From positions 62,001 to 126,000 of the forward strand of contig DASYSS010000099.1 of assembly GCA_036003045.1 (NCBI GenBank): 64,000 bases of DNA, in the 5' to 3' direction. The stretch is from Gemmatimonadaceae bacterium (GTDB lineage: Bacteria > Gemmatimonadota > Gemmatimonadetes > Gemmatimonadales > Gemmatimonadaceae). Below, one piece after another: positions 51,315 to 59,598 of the stretch. Under the pieces are notes generated by a model. That model saw only the letters and a list, made by a program, of their open reading frames with translations. It did no database searches and was not told the origin of the DNA. The position numbers were made by a program, and so were the translations under genes. How positions within the stretch are numbered: the first letter of the stretch is position 1; each line of letters starts with the position of its first letter.

Positions 51315-52139
51315 ATGCCGCGCGAATCTCGCTCGGCGCGCGGACTGCCGCCGGTACGAAAGAGCCTCGGCCAGCATTTTCTCGAAGACCGCCGCATTCT
51401 GGAGCGGATCGTCGATGCGCTCGATCCGAAGCCGGGCGACACGGTCATCGAGATCGGTTCGGGGCGGGGAAGTCTCTCGGACATTCTCGCACCGCGCGTG
51501 GGCCGGCTGGTTCTCATCGAGTACGACCGCGCGCTCGCCGCTCGGTTGCGCGAGAGGTACGCGGGAACGCCGTCGGTCTCCGTCGTCGAAGCGGACGTGC
51601 TCGAGGTGTCGCTCGCCCGGTTGGTTGACGGGCCGTTCAAGCTGATCGGCAACGTCCCTTATTACATCACGACGCCGATCCTCTTTCACGCGCTCCAGGC
51701 GCCTCGCGCCGCGCGCACGGTGCTCCTCGTGCAGCGCGAAGTCGCGGACCGGATCGCCGCGGAGCCGGGGTCCAAGACCTACGGCGCGCTGTCGGTGAAC
51801 GTGCAAGCGGTGGCGACGGCGAAGGTGGCCTTCCGCGTCGCGCCGGGCTCGTTCAATCCGCCGCCGAAGGTGGAGAGCGCGGTTGTGGTCATTGAACCAC
51901 GGACAGACCCGGTGGTGACGTCAAGCGAAGAAGATTCGTTCCGCCGCTTCGTGCAGGACGCGTTCAGCATGCGTCGCAAGCAGATGCGCCGTGTCGTCCG
52001 CGCGATCGCTTCGCTCGACGCCGAAAAGGCGGACGAGTCGCTCGCGCGCGCGTCCATCGATCCGACCGCTCGCCCGGAAACGCTGTCGCCTGCGGACTTC
52101 GCGCGGCTTCGCCGGGAGCTTTTTAGTCGCGATTCGTGA
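51315..52139 (+). CDS. rsmA: 16S rRNA dimethyladenosine transferase (KsgA)
   Basis: RsmA dimethylates A1518 and A1519 of 16S rRNA. The 274-residue protein has PVRKSLGQHFLEDRRILERI, motif I VIEIGSGRGSLSDILAPR, and the NVPYYITTPILF catalytic motif. C-terminal helices complete the fold. The end overlaps the convergent rex gene by 17 bases. It follows the PP2C gene after 11 bases but is functionally unrelated. Confidence 0.95.
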   Translation: MPRESRSARGLPPVRKSLGQHFLEDRRILERIVDALDPKPGDTVIEIGSGRGSLSDILAPRVGRLVLIEYDRALAARLRERYAGTPSVSVVEADVLEVSLARLVDGPFKLIGNVPYYITTPILFHALQAPRAARTVLLVQREVADRIAAEPGSKTYGALSVNVQAVATAKVAFRVAPGSFNPPPKVESAVVVIEPRTDPVVTSSEEDSFRRFVQDAFSMRRKQMRRVVRAIASLDAEKADESLARASIDPTARPETLSPADFARLRRELFSRDS

Positions 52140-52773
52140 GCGCGAAGCTCAACCCTTCGAGCTCCATCGCCATGTTCACGGTCTTGATTGCCACGTCGGC
52201 GGGCGCGTGCAATTGAGTCGGCGCGAAATTGAGGATCGCTTTGACGCCGGCGCGCACGACGCGGTCGACGACGCGCTGTGCCTCCTCTCCGGGGACCGTG
52301 ACGACGACGATGTCGGGGTGCTCGCGCACGGCGTCGCGCTCGAGCTGCTCGATGTCGCGAATCGAGATCCCGTCGAGCGTCCGGCCGATCTTGTCCGGAT
52401 TGTTGTCGTACGCGGCGAGAATCGTGAACCCGCGCTGCCGGAATCCTCGATACTGGGCGAGTGCGGCGCCTATCTTACCCGCGCCCACGATGACGACGCG
52501 CCATTCGCGTCCGAGGCCAAGGATCTCGCGCAATCTGCCCGCGAGCTCCGGCACCGAGTAGCCGAGTCCGCGCTTGCCGAAGGACCCGAAAAACGAAAGG
52601 TCCTTCCGCACCTGCGCCGACGTCGTCCCACCGCGTTTGGCGAGCTCTTCGCTCGATATGGTCGTCAGTCCGCGCTGCTCGAAGTCCTCGAGAAAACGGA
52701 GGTACGCCGAGAGTCGCCGGACCGTAGAGTCAGCAATACGTTTCACAGAAATCGGGCGTGCTTGTGAATTCAT
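52123..52773 (-). CDS. rex: Redox-sensing transcriptional repressor Rex
   Basis: Rex senses the NADH/NAD+ ratio and represses fermentation and anaerobic genes when NADH is low. The 216-residue protein has the winged helix (RIADSTVRRLSAYLRFLEDF; AKRGGTTSAQVRKDLSFFGS) and the Rossmann domain with VVIVGAGKIGAALAQYRGFR, followed by YDNNPDKIG. Two starts are possible: ATG 52773, which lies inside the operator, or GTG 52746, which gives the shorter common N-terminus. A perfect Rex operator at 52762-52779 indicates autoregulation. Confidence 0.95.
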   Translation of the reverse strand: MNSQARPISVKRIADSTVRRLSAYLRFLEDFEQRGLTTISSEELAKRGGTTSAQVRKDLSFFGSFGKRGLGYSVPELAGRLREILGLGREWRVVIVGAGKIGAALAQYRGFRQRGFTILAAYDNNPDKIGRTLDGISIRDIEQLERDAVREHPDIVVVTVPGEEAQRVVDRVVRAGVKAILNFAPTQLHAPADVAIKTVNMAMELEGLSFALTNRD

Positions 52774-52779
52774 TCACAA
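52762..52779. promoter_or_regulatory. Rex operator (ROP) between rex and the arginine deiminase gene
   Basis: TTGTGAATTCATTCACAA matches the Rex consensus TTGTGAA-N4-TTCACAA with no mismatch; flanking C and G extend the palindrome to 20 bases. It covers the possible ATG start of rex and lies 51 bases before the divergent ATG at 52830. In a leaderless layout, TAACTT on the minus strand (52778-52783) would be the rex -10, overlapped by the operator. Confidence 0.88.
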
Positions 52780-52816
52780 GTTAAATGAAGGCGTAGGACC
52801 ACACCAGCGGCCCGGC

Positions 52817-52822
52817 TAGGTT
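52817..52822 (+). promoter_or_regulatory. Putative -10 box of the arginine deiminase gene
   Basis: TAGGTT ends seven bases before the ATG at 52830, the same hexamer as the infC -10 and the same close spacing as in other leaderless candidates here. No strong -35 is visible. Confidence 0.35.
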
Positions 52823-52829
52823 TGGTCGC

Positions 52830-54068
52830 ATGCCGCCGGTCCACGTGTCGTCGGAAATCGGACAGCTGCGCTCCGTCCTCGTGCATTCCCCCGGACCCGA
52901 GTTGCTTGCCGTAACTCCAAGCAATCGGGCCGATTATCTCTACGACGACATCATCGAGGCCGAGGCCGCCCAGCGAGAACATCGCCGATTCATCTCGGTC
53001 GTCGAGCGGTTCGCGACGGTCTACGAGGTTCGCTCGCTGCTGGCCGAAACGCTGGGCACCCCACAGTCGCGCGAGCTGCTGATCCGCGAGACGATGGACA
53101 TCGTCCCGTCGGAGCCGCTCGCCCGCGACATCGGCGAGCTCGACGCCGCGGCGCTCGTGAGGATGCTCATCGAGGGACGCGACGAGCCTCCCGGCCCGAT
53201 CGCCAAAGCCCTGAACGAACCGGGGCACGTGCTGCCGCCGCTGCCCAACCTGTTCTTTACCCGAGACAGCTGCGTCGTGGTCGGCGGCCACGTGCTGATC
53301 GGGTCGATGCGCTACGCGATCCGCTGGACCGAAGCGATCATCATGAAGGCGCTGTTCATGCATCACCCCGAGCTGCGCAACTCCGGCATCTTGTACGACG
53401 GCTCGGCCGAACGTCGCGTGAACTACACGATCGAAGGCGGCGACATTCATCCGCTGCGTCGCGATCTCGTCGTCATCGGGTTCAGCGAGCGGTCGAGCCC
53501 CGCGGCGATCGACCAGCTGGCCACGACGCTGTTCGACGAGACCGAAGTGCGGGACATCGTGGTCGTCGTGATGCCGAAGGAGCACACGGCGATCCACCTC
53601 GACATGATCTTCACGCAGATCGATCGCGAGCTCTGCGCGGTGTTCCCGCCGCATTTCGTCGGTCCCGAGCGGCTGCCGGTGCTGCACTGGCGAAGGGGCG
53701 AAAAGACGATTCACGAACAGCCGAACATCTTCACCGCGCTGTCGGAGTGCGACATGCCGCTCGAACCCGTGTTCTGCGGCGGAGATCGGCGAACGGTTCA
53801 AGAGCGCGAACAGTGGGCGTCCGGATGTAACTTCATCGCCATGCGCCCAGGGCTCATTTTGTCGTACCAGCGCAACGAGGCGACGCTCCACGAATTGCGA
53901 CGCATGGGCTTCCGCATCCTGTCGGCGACTGCGCTTCTCTCCGGCAGTGAACGCGTCGCCGAAGGCGAGCGCGCCGTAATCACGTTCGAAGGGAACGAGC
54001 TGGTTCGCGGCGGCGGCGGTCCGCGCTGCATGACATGCCCCGTGTTGCGCGACGACCCCTGGAACTGA
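52830..54068 (+). CDS. Arginine deiminase
   Basis: The 412-residue guanidino-group enzyme cleaves arginine to citrulline and ammonia. It has the family features: IGQLRSVLVHSPGPELLAV at the start, NLFFTRDSCVVVGGHVLIG, IEGGDIHPLRRDLVVIGFSE, the catalytic His in PKEHTAIHLDMIF, and the nucleophilic Cys in RGGGGPRCMTCPVLRDD. No arcB or arcC is nearby, so it may not be part of a full ATP-yielding deiminase pathway. Its promoter lies next to a Rex operator, hinting at redox control. It ends in a one-base overlap with the exonuclease gene. Confidence 0.9.
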   Translation: MPPVHVSSEIGQLRSVLVHSPGPELLAVTPSNRADYLYDDIIEAEAAQREHRRFISVVERFATVYEVRSLLAETLGTPQSRELLIRETMDIVPSEPLARDIGELDAAALVRMLIEGRDEPPGPIAKALNEPGHVLPPLPNLFFTRDSCVVVGGHVLIGSMRYAIRWTEAIIMKALFMHHPELRNSGILYDGSAERRVNYTIEGGDIHPLRRDLVVIGFSERSSPAAIDQLATTLFDETEVRDIVVVVMPKEHTAIHLDMIFTQIDRELCAVFPPHFVGPERLPVLHWRRGEKTIHEQPNIFTALSECDMPLEPVFCGGDRRTVQEREQWASGCNFIAMRPGLILSYQRNEATLHELRRMGFRILSATALLSGSERVAEGERAVITFEGNELVRGGGGPRCMTCPVLRDDPWN

Positions 54069-54982
54069 TGACGACGCTCGGCACGGCGGACACCGTCCTC
54101 ACCGAGAGAGCGGCGACTTATCTGGCCGCCGGGCCAGCCGACTCGCAGACACTCATCTCGCACGTCTGTCAGCTGCCCGGCGCGCCGCCGATGATCGCCG
54201 AGCACATGGCGGCGGCGCTGTTCGCCGGCCATCAGCGCTTTCGGCGCACGTCGGATGGGCGGTGGGCGCTGCGCGACCTTCCAGTCGAGGCGGCGACGTG
54301 GCCCTCGTCCCCGAAGCGACGCGGCGCGCGCGTCACGGCTCGCGGATCGCAGCTCGACGAAACGTCATTCGTCGTCGTCGACGTCGAGGCGACCGGTTCG
54401 CGTGCCTACCACGGCGATCGCATCACCGAGATCGCCGTCGTGCACGTGCAGCGCGGAGTCGCCACGCCGGTCTTCGAGACGCTCGTGAATCCGGAACGTC
54501 CGATTCCGCCGGCGGTCATGGCGCTCACGAACATCACGGCGGAGATGGTCCGCAGCGCGCCACGATTCGCCGAGGTCTGCGATCAGCTGTTGGGAACGCT
54601 CGAAGGACACGTATTCGTCGCGCACAACGCGAACTTCGATTGGCGATTCCTGTCCGCCGAAGTGGAGCGGGCGACCGCGCGGCCGCTGATCGGACGGCGT
54701 CTCTGCACCGTGCGCCTGGCGCGGCGCCTCGTGCCGCAGCTGCAGCGCCGAAACCTCGACGCCGTCGCGCACTTTTACGGGATCGTGAATCATGCGCGCC
54801 ACCGCGCCGGCGGCGATGCGCTGGCGACGGCGCGCGCCTTCACGCGTTTGCTCGACGCGGCGCGCGATCGTGGCATCGACACGATCGACGAGCTCGATCG
54901 CCTCTCGCGCACGCCGTCGGGCCGGCGCCGCCGCAAACGATCGGCCATGCCTCACCCGGTTTTCAAAGACACCACCGCATGA
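54068..54982 (+). CDS. DnaQ-like 3'-5' exonuclease (PolC/epsilon type)
   Basis: The 304-residue protein has an N-terminal helical part of about 95 residues and a DEDDh exonuclease domain: FVVVDVEATGSRAYHGDRIT (Exo I), VFVAHNANFDWRFLSAEVER (Exo II), and HRAGGDALATARAFTRLLDA with the catalytic His and Asp (Exo III). Proteins with this layout resemble the nuclease domain used with UvrC-like or PolC proteins. It probably trims or proofreads DNA or RNA. The start ATG 54068 is embedded in TGATG of the deiminase stop. Confidence 0.88.
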   Translation: MTTLGTADTVLTERAATYLAAGPADSQTLISHVCQLPGAPPMIAEHMAAALFAGHQRFRRTSDGRWALRDLPVEAATWPSSPKRRGARVTARGSQLDETSFVVVDVEATGSRAYHGDRITEIAVVHVQRGVATPVFETLVNPERPIPPAVMALTNITAEMVRSAPRFAEVCDQLLGTLEGHVFVAHNANFDWRFLSAEVERATARPLIGRRLCTVRLARRLVPQLQRRNLDAVAHFYGIVNHARHRAGGDALATARAFTRLLDAARDRGIDTIDELDRLSRTPSGRRRRKRSAMPHPVFKDTTA

Positions 54983-55908
54983 CGACCGAAGCGAATCCGG
55001 TTTTTGTTCGCGGCGACAGACCCGGCGGGCCGCTCGATCATCTCGTAGGCTCGGTTCAGACACGACAGATCGGATCGCTTCGTGTCCACGCGATTCAGGC
55101 CGGCGGACAAAGGCTCGACGGCGGTGCGATGTTCGGCGTCGTTCCGAAGCCGCTCTGGGAGCGGAGAATCCCCGCCGACGACCGCAATCGCATCCAGCTC
55201 GGCATGCGCTGCCTGTTGATCGAGCATGCGATCGGTCTCGTGCTGATCGACACGGGCGTCGGCAACAAGGAGAACGAGAAGTTCTGCGACATCTACGGGA
55301 TCGAGAACACGGGCCACCAAGGCCCGACGTGGCTCGAGGACGGTTTGGCCTCGCTCGGCAAGCGCCCCGAAGACATCGCGATGGTGATCGACAGCCATTT
55401 GCACTTCGACCACGCGGGCGGCAACACGACGCGCGGCGCGGACGGCGTGATTCGCCCGACCTTTCCCAACGCGCGCTACATCATGCAGCGTCGCGAGCAC
55501 GAATGGGCGACGCACACGAACGAGCGAACGGCGGCGAGCTATTTCCCGCACAACTGGGAGCCGGTCGCGGCAAGCGGACAGATGGAGCTCATCGACGGCG
55601 ATCGAGAGATCATCGCCGGGATTCATTCTGTCCTCACGCCGGGCCATACGCCGGGCCACCAGGGTCTGCTCATCGAGTCCGACGGCGAGCGCGCGTTTTA
55701 TCTGGCCGACCTGGCGCCGACGACCGCGCATCTCCCGCTGCCGTGGATCATGGGCTACGACGTCGAGCCGATGGTAACGCTCGAGACCAAGCGCCGGATC
55801 CTGACGCGCGCGGTGGACGAGCAGTGGCTGCTCGTGTTCGAACACGATGCGAAGACGCCGTGGAGTCCGATCATCCTGGACGGGAAGGGATTCGGACTGC
55901 CGAAGTGA
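54979..55908 (+). CDS. MBL-fold metallohydrolase
   Basis: The 309-residue protein has the zinc-binding motif DSHLHFDHAGGN, with GVVPKPLWERRIPADDRNRI upstream, the third His in TPGHTPGHQG, the Asp of YLADLAPT and the late His in FEHDAKTPW. This layout occurs in lactonases and other hydrolases; homoserine lactone cleavage is a possibility but not shown. The ATG at 54979 overlaps the exonuclease stop, and the end overlaps the methyltransferase start (GTGA). Confidence 0.87.
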   Translation: MTTEANPVFVRGDRPGGPLDHLVGSVQTRQIGSLRVHAIQAGGQRLDGGAMFGVVPKPLWERRIPADDRNRIQLGMRCLLIEHAIGLVLIDTGVGNKENEKFCDIYGIENTGHQGPTWLEDGLASLGKRPEDIAMVIDSHLHFDHAGGNTTRGADGVIRPTFPNARYIMQRREHEWATHTNERTAASYFPHNWEPVAASGQMELIDGDREIIAGIHSVLTPGHTPGHQGLLIESDGERAFYLADLAPTTAHLPLPWIMGYDVEPMVTLETKRRILTRAVDEQWLLVFEHDAKTPWSPIILDGKGFGLPK

Positions 55909-57092
55909 GCGGCCCGATCGACGGGCAAGCGCTCGACGCGCTGCTGTCGCCCGAAGGTCAGACCTTGCTCTCGGAGTTGGCCGTCGAGGCGCCGTCGAAG
56001 AGCGGCGGAATCGCGCTGATCACGCGGCTTCGAAAGCGATATTCAGCGACACTGGTCGCGGCGGCGATCGAAACCGCGGAGTTGCGGCGGCGGGCGCAAT
56101 CCAAGTTCACGAATGCCGCTCGGATGTATTTCACGCGTGCGGGGCTCGAGCAGGCGTCGTCGGAGCGCATGGCTCGGCACCATGCCTCGCGATACCAGCC
56201 CTTCGAACGAATCGCGGATCTCTGCTGCGGCATCGGCGGCGACCTCATTGGGCTGGCCGAGCATCGCCACGTGCGCGCGGTGGACATCGATCCCGTTCAC
56301 TTGCGGATGGCTCGGTTGAACGCCGAGGCGAACGGCGTCGCGCAGTCGTTGGAAACTCTGCTCGGTGATGTTCGTGAGGTGGCTCTCGGCGACGCGGGCG
56401 CCGTGTTCATCGACCCGGCGCGGCGTTCGGCGGACAAGCGATTTTCGACCGGAGACAGCGAGCCGTCGCTCGCATGGTGCTTCGGCGTGGCGGAGCGGGG
56501 AACTCCTGTCGGCGTGAAAGCCGCGCCCGGCCTCCGCTCGGCGGTGGTTCCCACCGGATGGGAAATGGAGTTCGTGTCGGAACGCCGAGAGCTCAAGGAG
56601 TGCGTTCTCTGGTCGCCGAGCTTGGCGACATCCGCACGCCGCGCGACGATTCTGCCTGAGTGTCACGCATTGACGGAGCGAGCCGATGCCCATCTCGAGA
56701 TCCGCGACCCCGGCCGATTCCTGATCGATCCCGATGGCGCCGTCACGCGCGCCGGTCTGGTGAAGGAGCTCGGTATGATGCTCGGCGACTGTTGGCAGAT
56801 CGACGATCAGGTCGCGTTTTTGAGCTCGGAGCGAGCGGTCGAGACGCCATTCGGGCGGACGCTCGAGATCGCGGCGTCGGAGCCGTGGGCGTTGAGCCGG
56901 CTCAAGGAGGCCCTTCGCGGCCTAAATGTTGGCACCGTCGACATTCGAAAGCGGGGATCGGCCGTGGACGTCGAGGATTTGCAGCGACGACTCAAGCTGT
57001 CTGGCTCCCGCGCGGCGACGGTCGTGCTCACTCGGGTCCGTGACAAGCCGTGGATGTTCGTGTGCTTTCCCGCGGAACCCAGCGAGGGTTGA
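55905..57092 (+). CDS. Class I SAM-dependent methyltransferase with THUMP-like C-terminal domain
   Basis: The 395-residue protein starts at a GTG overlapping the metallohydrolase stop. After a helical segment with RLRKRYSATLVAAAIETAEL it has motif I IADLCCGIGGDLIGLAEHRH, the acidic VRAVDIDPVHLRMARLNAEA, and a VFIDPARRS motif in the position of NPPY-type catalytic loops. The C-terminal region (LGMMLGDCWQIDDQVAFLSS; LKEALRGLNVGTVDIRKRG) resembles the THUMP-like domain of predicted RNA methyltransferases. Substrate unknown, RNA likely. Confidence 0.82.
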   Translation: MSGPIDGQALDALLSPEGQTLLSELAVEAPSKSGGIALITRLRKRYSATLVAAAIETAELRRRAQSKFTNAARMYFTRAGLEQASSERMARHHASRYQPFERIADLCCGIGGDLIGLAEHRHVRAVDIDPVHLRMARLNAEANGVAQSLETLLGDVREVALGDAGAVFIDPARRSADKRFSTGDSEPSLAWCFGVAERGTPVGVKAAPGLRSAVVPTGWEMEFVSERRELKECVLWSPSLATSARRATILPECHALTERADAHLEIRDPGRFLIDPDGAVTRAGLVKELGMMLGDCWQIDDQVAFLSSERAVETPFGRTLEIAASEPWALSRLKEALRGLNVGTVDIRKRGSAVDVEDLQRRLKLSGSRAATVVLTRVRDKPWMFVCFPAEPSEG

Positions 57093-57117
57093 CGTAAACG
57101 ACGAGTCGGTCTAGGTT
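57089..57117 (+). promoter_or_regulatory. Predicted promoter of the infC operon
   Basis: TTGACG at 57089-57094, exactly 17 bases, TAGGTT at 57112-57117. The -35 box overlaps the methyltransferase stop codon. A start near 57124 would leave a leader of about 178 bases before the infC start. Confidence 0.6.
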
Positions 57118-57123
57118 TAGGCC

Positions 57124-57280
57124 GACAACTCGGAAAGTGGGCCAGTGTCGGCCCCACCCTTTGGCCCTCGCAGCAGTCGGCGAGGCGTGCTACTGGAGTC
57201 CATGACGAAGCCGTTCATCCGCTCGAGGCGGAAGAACGGCCATGTGCGCGGACTCTCACAAGGGGCCGCGTTTTTGTTTT
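57124..57280 (+). promoter_or_regulatory. Structured infC leader with terminator/attenuator
   Basis: GTGGGCC (57137-57143) can pair with GGCCCCAC further on. Near the 3' end CGCGG (57247-57251) pairs with CCGCG (57266-57270), continued by CTCT/AGGG after one mismatch around a 4-base loop, and is followed by TTTTTGTTTT (57271-57280). This is a good intrinsic terminator placed 22 bases before the infC start codon. Attenuation controlled by L20 or IF3 is known for this operon in other bacteria; that role here is inference. Confidence 0.6.
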
Positions 57281-57301
57281 CTCTCTCTGGGGGCTTTCGG
57301 T

Positions 57302-57817
57302 ATTCAGGACACTACAAAGCGCGTGCGGGTCAACCGCCAGATTCGCATCAGTCCAGTCCGCGTCATAGGCGCCGACGGATCGCAGCTCGGCATTCTCGAA
57401 GTGGATGTCGCGCTGCGAATGGCGGATGAGCTAGGGTTGGATCTGGTCGAAGTTGCGGCGACTGCCCGCCCTCCCGTCGTTCGGATCATGGACTACGGGA
57501 AGTACAAGTTCGAGATGGCGAAGCAGGCGAGGCAGGCGAAGAAGAAGCAGCACGTCATCGAGCTCAAGGAAGTGAAGTACCGCCCTGGGATCGATGACCA
57601 CGACTTCGACACCAAGACGCGGCACGCGCGCCGGTTCCTGGAAGAGAAGAACAAAGTGAAAGTCACGATGATGTTTCGCGGCCGACAGGTGGCCCATCCC
57701 GAGCTCGGGCAAGCCGTGCTCGAGCGGGTCGCCACGGCCCTCACGGATGTCGGAAAAATCGAGAGCTCGGGAAGATTGGAAGGCAAGTCCATCACCATGA
57801 TTCTCGCGCCGAAATGA
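57302..57817 (+). CDS. infC: Translation initiation factor IF-3, probable ATT start
   Basis: IF-3 prevents subunit joining and rejects poor start codons. The frame reads IQDTTKRVRVNRQIRISPVR from ATT 57302, then RMADELGLDLVEVAATARPP, KVKVTMMFRGRQVAHPELG. From this ATT the protein is 171 residues, the normal IF-3 length; the only earlier usual start, ATG 57242, lies upstream of the terminator tract and would add an unlikely Cys/Phe-rich extension. AUU is the classical self-limiting infC start in E. coli. GTG 57322 would remove conserved residues. The rpmI and rplT genes follow as usual. Confidence 0.95.
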   Translation: MQDTTKRVRVNRQIRISPVRVIGADGSQLGILEVDVALRMADELGLDLVEVAATARPPVVRIMDYGKYKFEMAKQARQAKKKQHVIELKEVKYRPGIDDHDFDTKTRHARRFLEEKNKVKVTMMFRGRQVAHPELGQAVLERVATALTDVGKIESSGRLEGKSITMILAPK

Positions 57818-57872
57818 CGCGCCTACGTCGTCCTGAGCGAAAGCGACGGATCCGCTTTGAGGAAATGCTAAA

Positions 57873-58070
57873 ATGCCGAAAATGAAGACCCACAAGGGCG
57901 CGAAGAAGCGCTTCAAGGTGACGGGCACGGGTAAGGTCCGCCGCTACAAAGCCTTCAAGAGCCATATCCTGACCAAGAAGACGGCCAAGCGGAAGCGCCG
58001 CCTGCGTCAGGCCGGCCTGGTGTCCACGAACGGTGAAGTGAAGCACGTGAAGCGCCTGCTGCAGGCGTAA
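57873..58070 (+). CDS. rpmI: Ribosomal protein L35
   Basis: The 65-residue basic protein starts [20 protein letters not shown] and matches L35 in full: [30 protein letters not shown]. It sits between infC and rplT, in the universal infC-rpmI-rplT order. AGGAAAT is six bases before the ATG. Confidence 0.98.
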   Translation: MPKMKTHKGAKKRFKVTGTGKVRRYKAFKSHILTKKTAKRKRRLRQAGLVSTNGEVKHVKRLLQA

Positions 58071-58088
58071 GGACCTGGAGACACTCCG

Positions 58089-58451
58089 ATGCCTCGTGCC
58101 GTATCCAAAGTTCCGCGCCTGAAGCGGAAAAAGCAGATCATGAAGGCCGCGCGCGGCGCCTTTGGCGCGCGCAGCAAGCTGTGGGGCCCCGCCAAGGACA
58201 ACGTCGAGCGCGGCTGGAAATACGCCTACCGCGACCGCAAGAACAAGAAACGCGATTTCCGTCGGCTCTGGATCACGCGCATCAATGCCGCGGCGCACCA
58301 GCACGACATGAATTACAACACGCTCATGAATGGCCTCAAGCAGGCGGGCATCGAAGTGAACCGGAAGATCCTCGCCGATCTCGCCGTCCACGATCCCGCG
58401 GCGTTTACCTCGCTCGCCGACAAGGCGCGCTCCGCGTTGAACGCAGCGTAG
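58089..58451 (+). CDS. rplT: Ribosomal protein L20
   Basis: The 120-residue protein is L20: PRAVSKVPRLKRKKQIMKAA, ARGAFGARSKLWGPAKDNVE, AYRDRKNKKRDFRRLWITRI, NYNTLMNGLKQAGIEVNRKI. L20 is an early 50S assembly protein and in known cases represses its own operon by binding the leader RNA. GGAG lies ten bases before the ATG. A terminator hairpin follows the stop. Confidence 0.98.
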   Translation: MPRAVSKVPRLKRKKQIMKAARGAFGARSKLWGPAKDNVERGWKYAYRDRKNKKRDFRRLWITRINAAAHQHDMNYNTLMNGLKQAGIEVNRKILADLAVHDPAAFTSLADKARSALNAA

Positions 58452-58469
58452 ATTCCTCGCTCTTCACTC

Positions 58470-58519
58470 AACGGCGGCAGCGCGACCTCGGTCGTCCTGC
58501 CGCCGTTGTTTGCTTTCCC
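58470..58519 (+). terminator. Intrinsic terminator after rplT
   Basis: AACGGCGGCAG (58470-58480) and CTGCCGCCGTT (58497-58507) form a perfect 11-base-pair stem with a 16-base loop, followed by GTTTGCTTTCC. The T tract is imperfect but the stem is strong. Confidence 0.75.
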
Positions 58520-58551
58520 GGTGGACCGGTGGACCGGTCGACCGGCCCACC
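58520..58551 (+). repeat. Four tandem 8-base units GGTGGACC-like upstream of pheS
   Basis: The units are GGTGGACC, GGTGGACC, GGTCGACC and GGCCCACC. The last is nearly the reverse complement of the first, so the block can also fold back. It lies between the rplT terminator and the pheS ATG (58570), where a promoter or leader is expected. Confidence 0.6.
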
Positions 58552-58569
58552 GCCAAGCACCAATCGCCG

Positions 58570-59598
58570 ATGGACCTCCAGCAGTATCTCGCCGACGCCG
58601 AGCGCGTCGAGCACGAAGGAACCGCCGCCCTCTCCGCGGCCGCGAATGCCGACGATCTCGAGTCGGCGCGCATCGCCGTGCTCGGCGACCGCCACGGCCG
58701 CGTCAAAGCGCTGCAGGAGGCCCTCAAGGGCATCGAAAAGGCCGACAAGCCGGCCGCCGGCAAACGCTTCAACGAGGTCCGCACGCGTCTCGAGGCGCTG
58801 CACACCGAGCGCAAGTCGTCGCTCGACCGCGCGCGCGACGGCGCGCGCCCCGACGATCTCACGCTGCCCGCGCGACGCCAGTGGCGGGGGGCCAAGCATC
58901 CGGTCACGCTCGTTTACGAGGAAATCGAGTCGATCTTCCGCGAGCTCGGATTCACGGTGGCCGCCGGCCCCGAGGCCGAGACGGAATGGTACAACTTCGG
59001 GGCGCTCAACTTCCCGGAGAACCATCCGGCGCTCGACGCGCACGACACGCTGTATCTCGAGGGCGGCGGGCTGCTGCGCACGCACACGTCACCGGTGCAG
59101 ATCCGAACGCTCCAGTCGTATCCGCCGCCGATCCGCGTGATCATTCCCGGCACGGTCTATCGCCGCGACTTCTTTGACGCGTCCCACGCACCGGCGTTCC
59201 CGCAGCTCGAGGGACTGTGCGTCGACGAGGGGATAACCTTCGTGGACCTCAAATCGACGCTCAATCGGTTCGCCGAGCGCCTCTTCGGCGCGTCGCGCAC
59301 TCGCTTTCGTCCGTCGTACTTCCCGTTCACCGAGCCGTCCGCCGAAATGGACGTGCAGTGCGGCGTCTGCGGCGGCGTGGGTTGTCCGGTGTGCAAGGGC
59401 ACCGGCTGGATCGAGATCCTCGGTTCCGGGATGGTGCATCCCGCTGTGCTCGAGGCGTCGGGCGTGGATAGCGAGCGCTACACCGGATGGGCGTTCGGCA
59501 TGGGTCCGGCCCGCATCGCCATCAGCCGCCTCGCGATTCCCGACATCAGACTTCTCTACGATTCCGACGTGCGCTTCCTGGAGCAGATCGCCGAATGA
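58570..59598 (+). CDS. pheS: Phenylalanyl-tRNA synthetase alpha subunit
   Basis: The 342-residue subunit holds the catalytic class II core of PheRS. The N-terminal coiled coil (about 1-95) binds tRNA; the core shows RRQWRGAKHPVTLVYEEIES, ETEWYNFGALNFPENHPAL, RTHTSPVQIRTLQ, the motif 2 region TVYRRDFFDASHAPAFPQLE and the C-terminal GWAFGMGPARIAISRLAIPD. A Cys cluster (CGVCGGVGCPVCKGTGWIEI) typical of many bacterial PheS is present. The ATG at 58570 lies after the terminator and repeat block. It is coupled to pheT by ATGA. Confidence 0.97.
   Translation: MDLQQYLADAERVEHEGTAALSAAANADDLESARIAVLGDRHGRVKALQEALKGIEKADKPAAGKRFNEVRTRLEALHTERKSSLDRARDGARPDDLTLPARRQWRGAKHPVTLVYEEIESIFRELGFTVAAGPEAETEWYNFGALNFPENHPALDAHDTLYLEGGGLLRTHTSPVQIRTLQSYPPPIRVIIPGTVYRRDFFDASHAPAFPQLEGLCVDEGITFVDLKSTLNRFAERLFGASRTRFRPSYFPFTEPSAEMDVQCGVCGGVGCPVCKGTGWIEILGSGMVHPAVLEASGVDSERYTGWAFGMGPARIAISRLAIPDIRLLYDSDVRFLEQIAE

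Noticed and set aside
57242-57301. infC starting at ATG 57242
   Set aside because: This would place the terminator hairpin and T tract inside the coding region and add a Cys/Phe-rich stretch foreign to IF-3.
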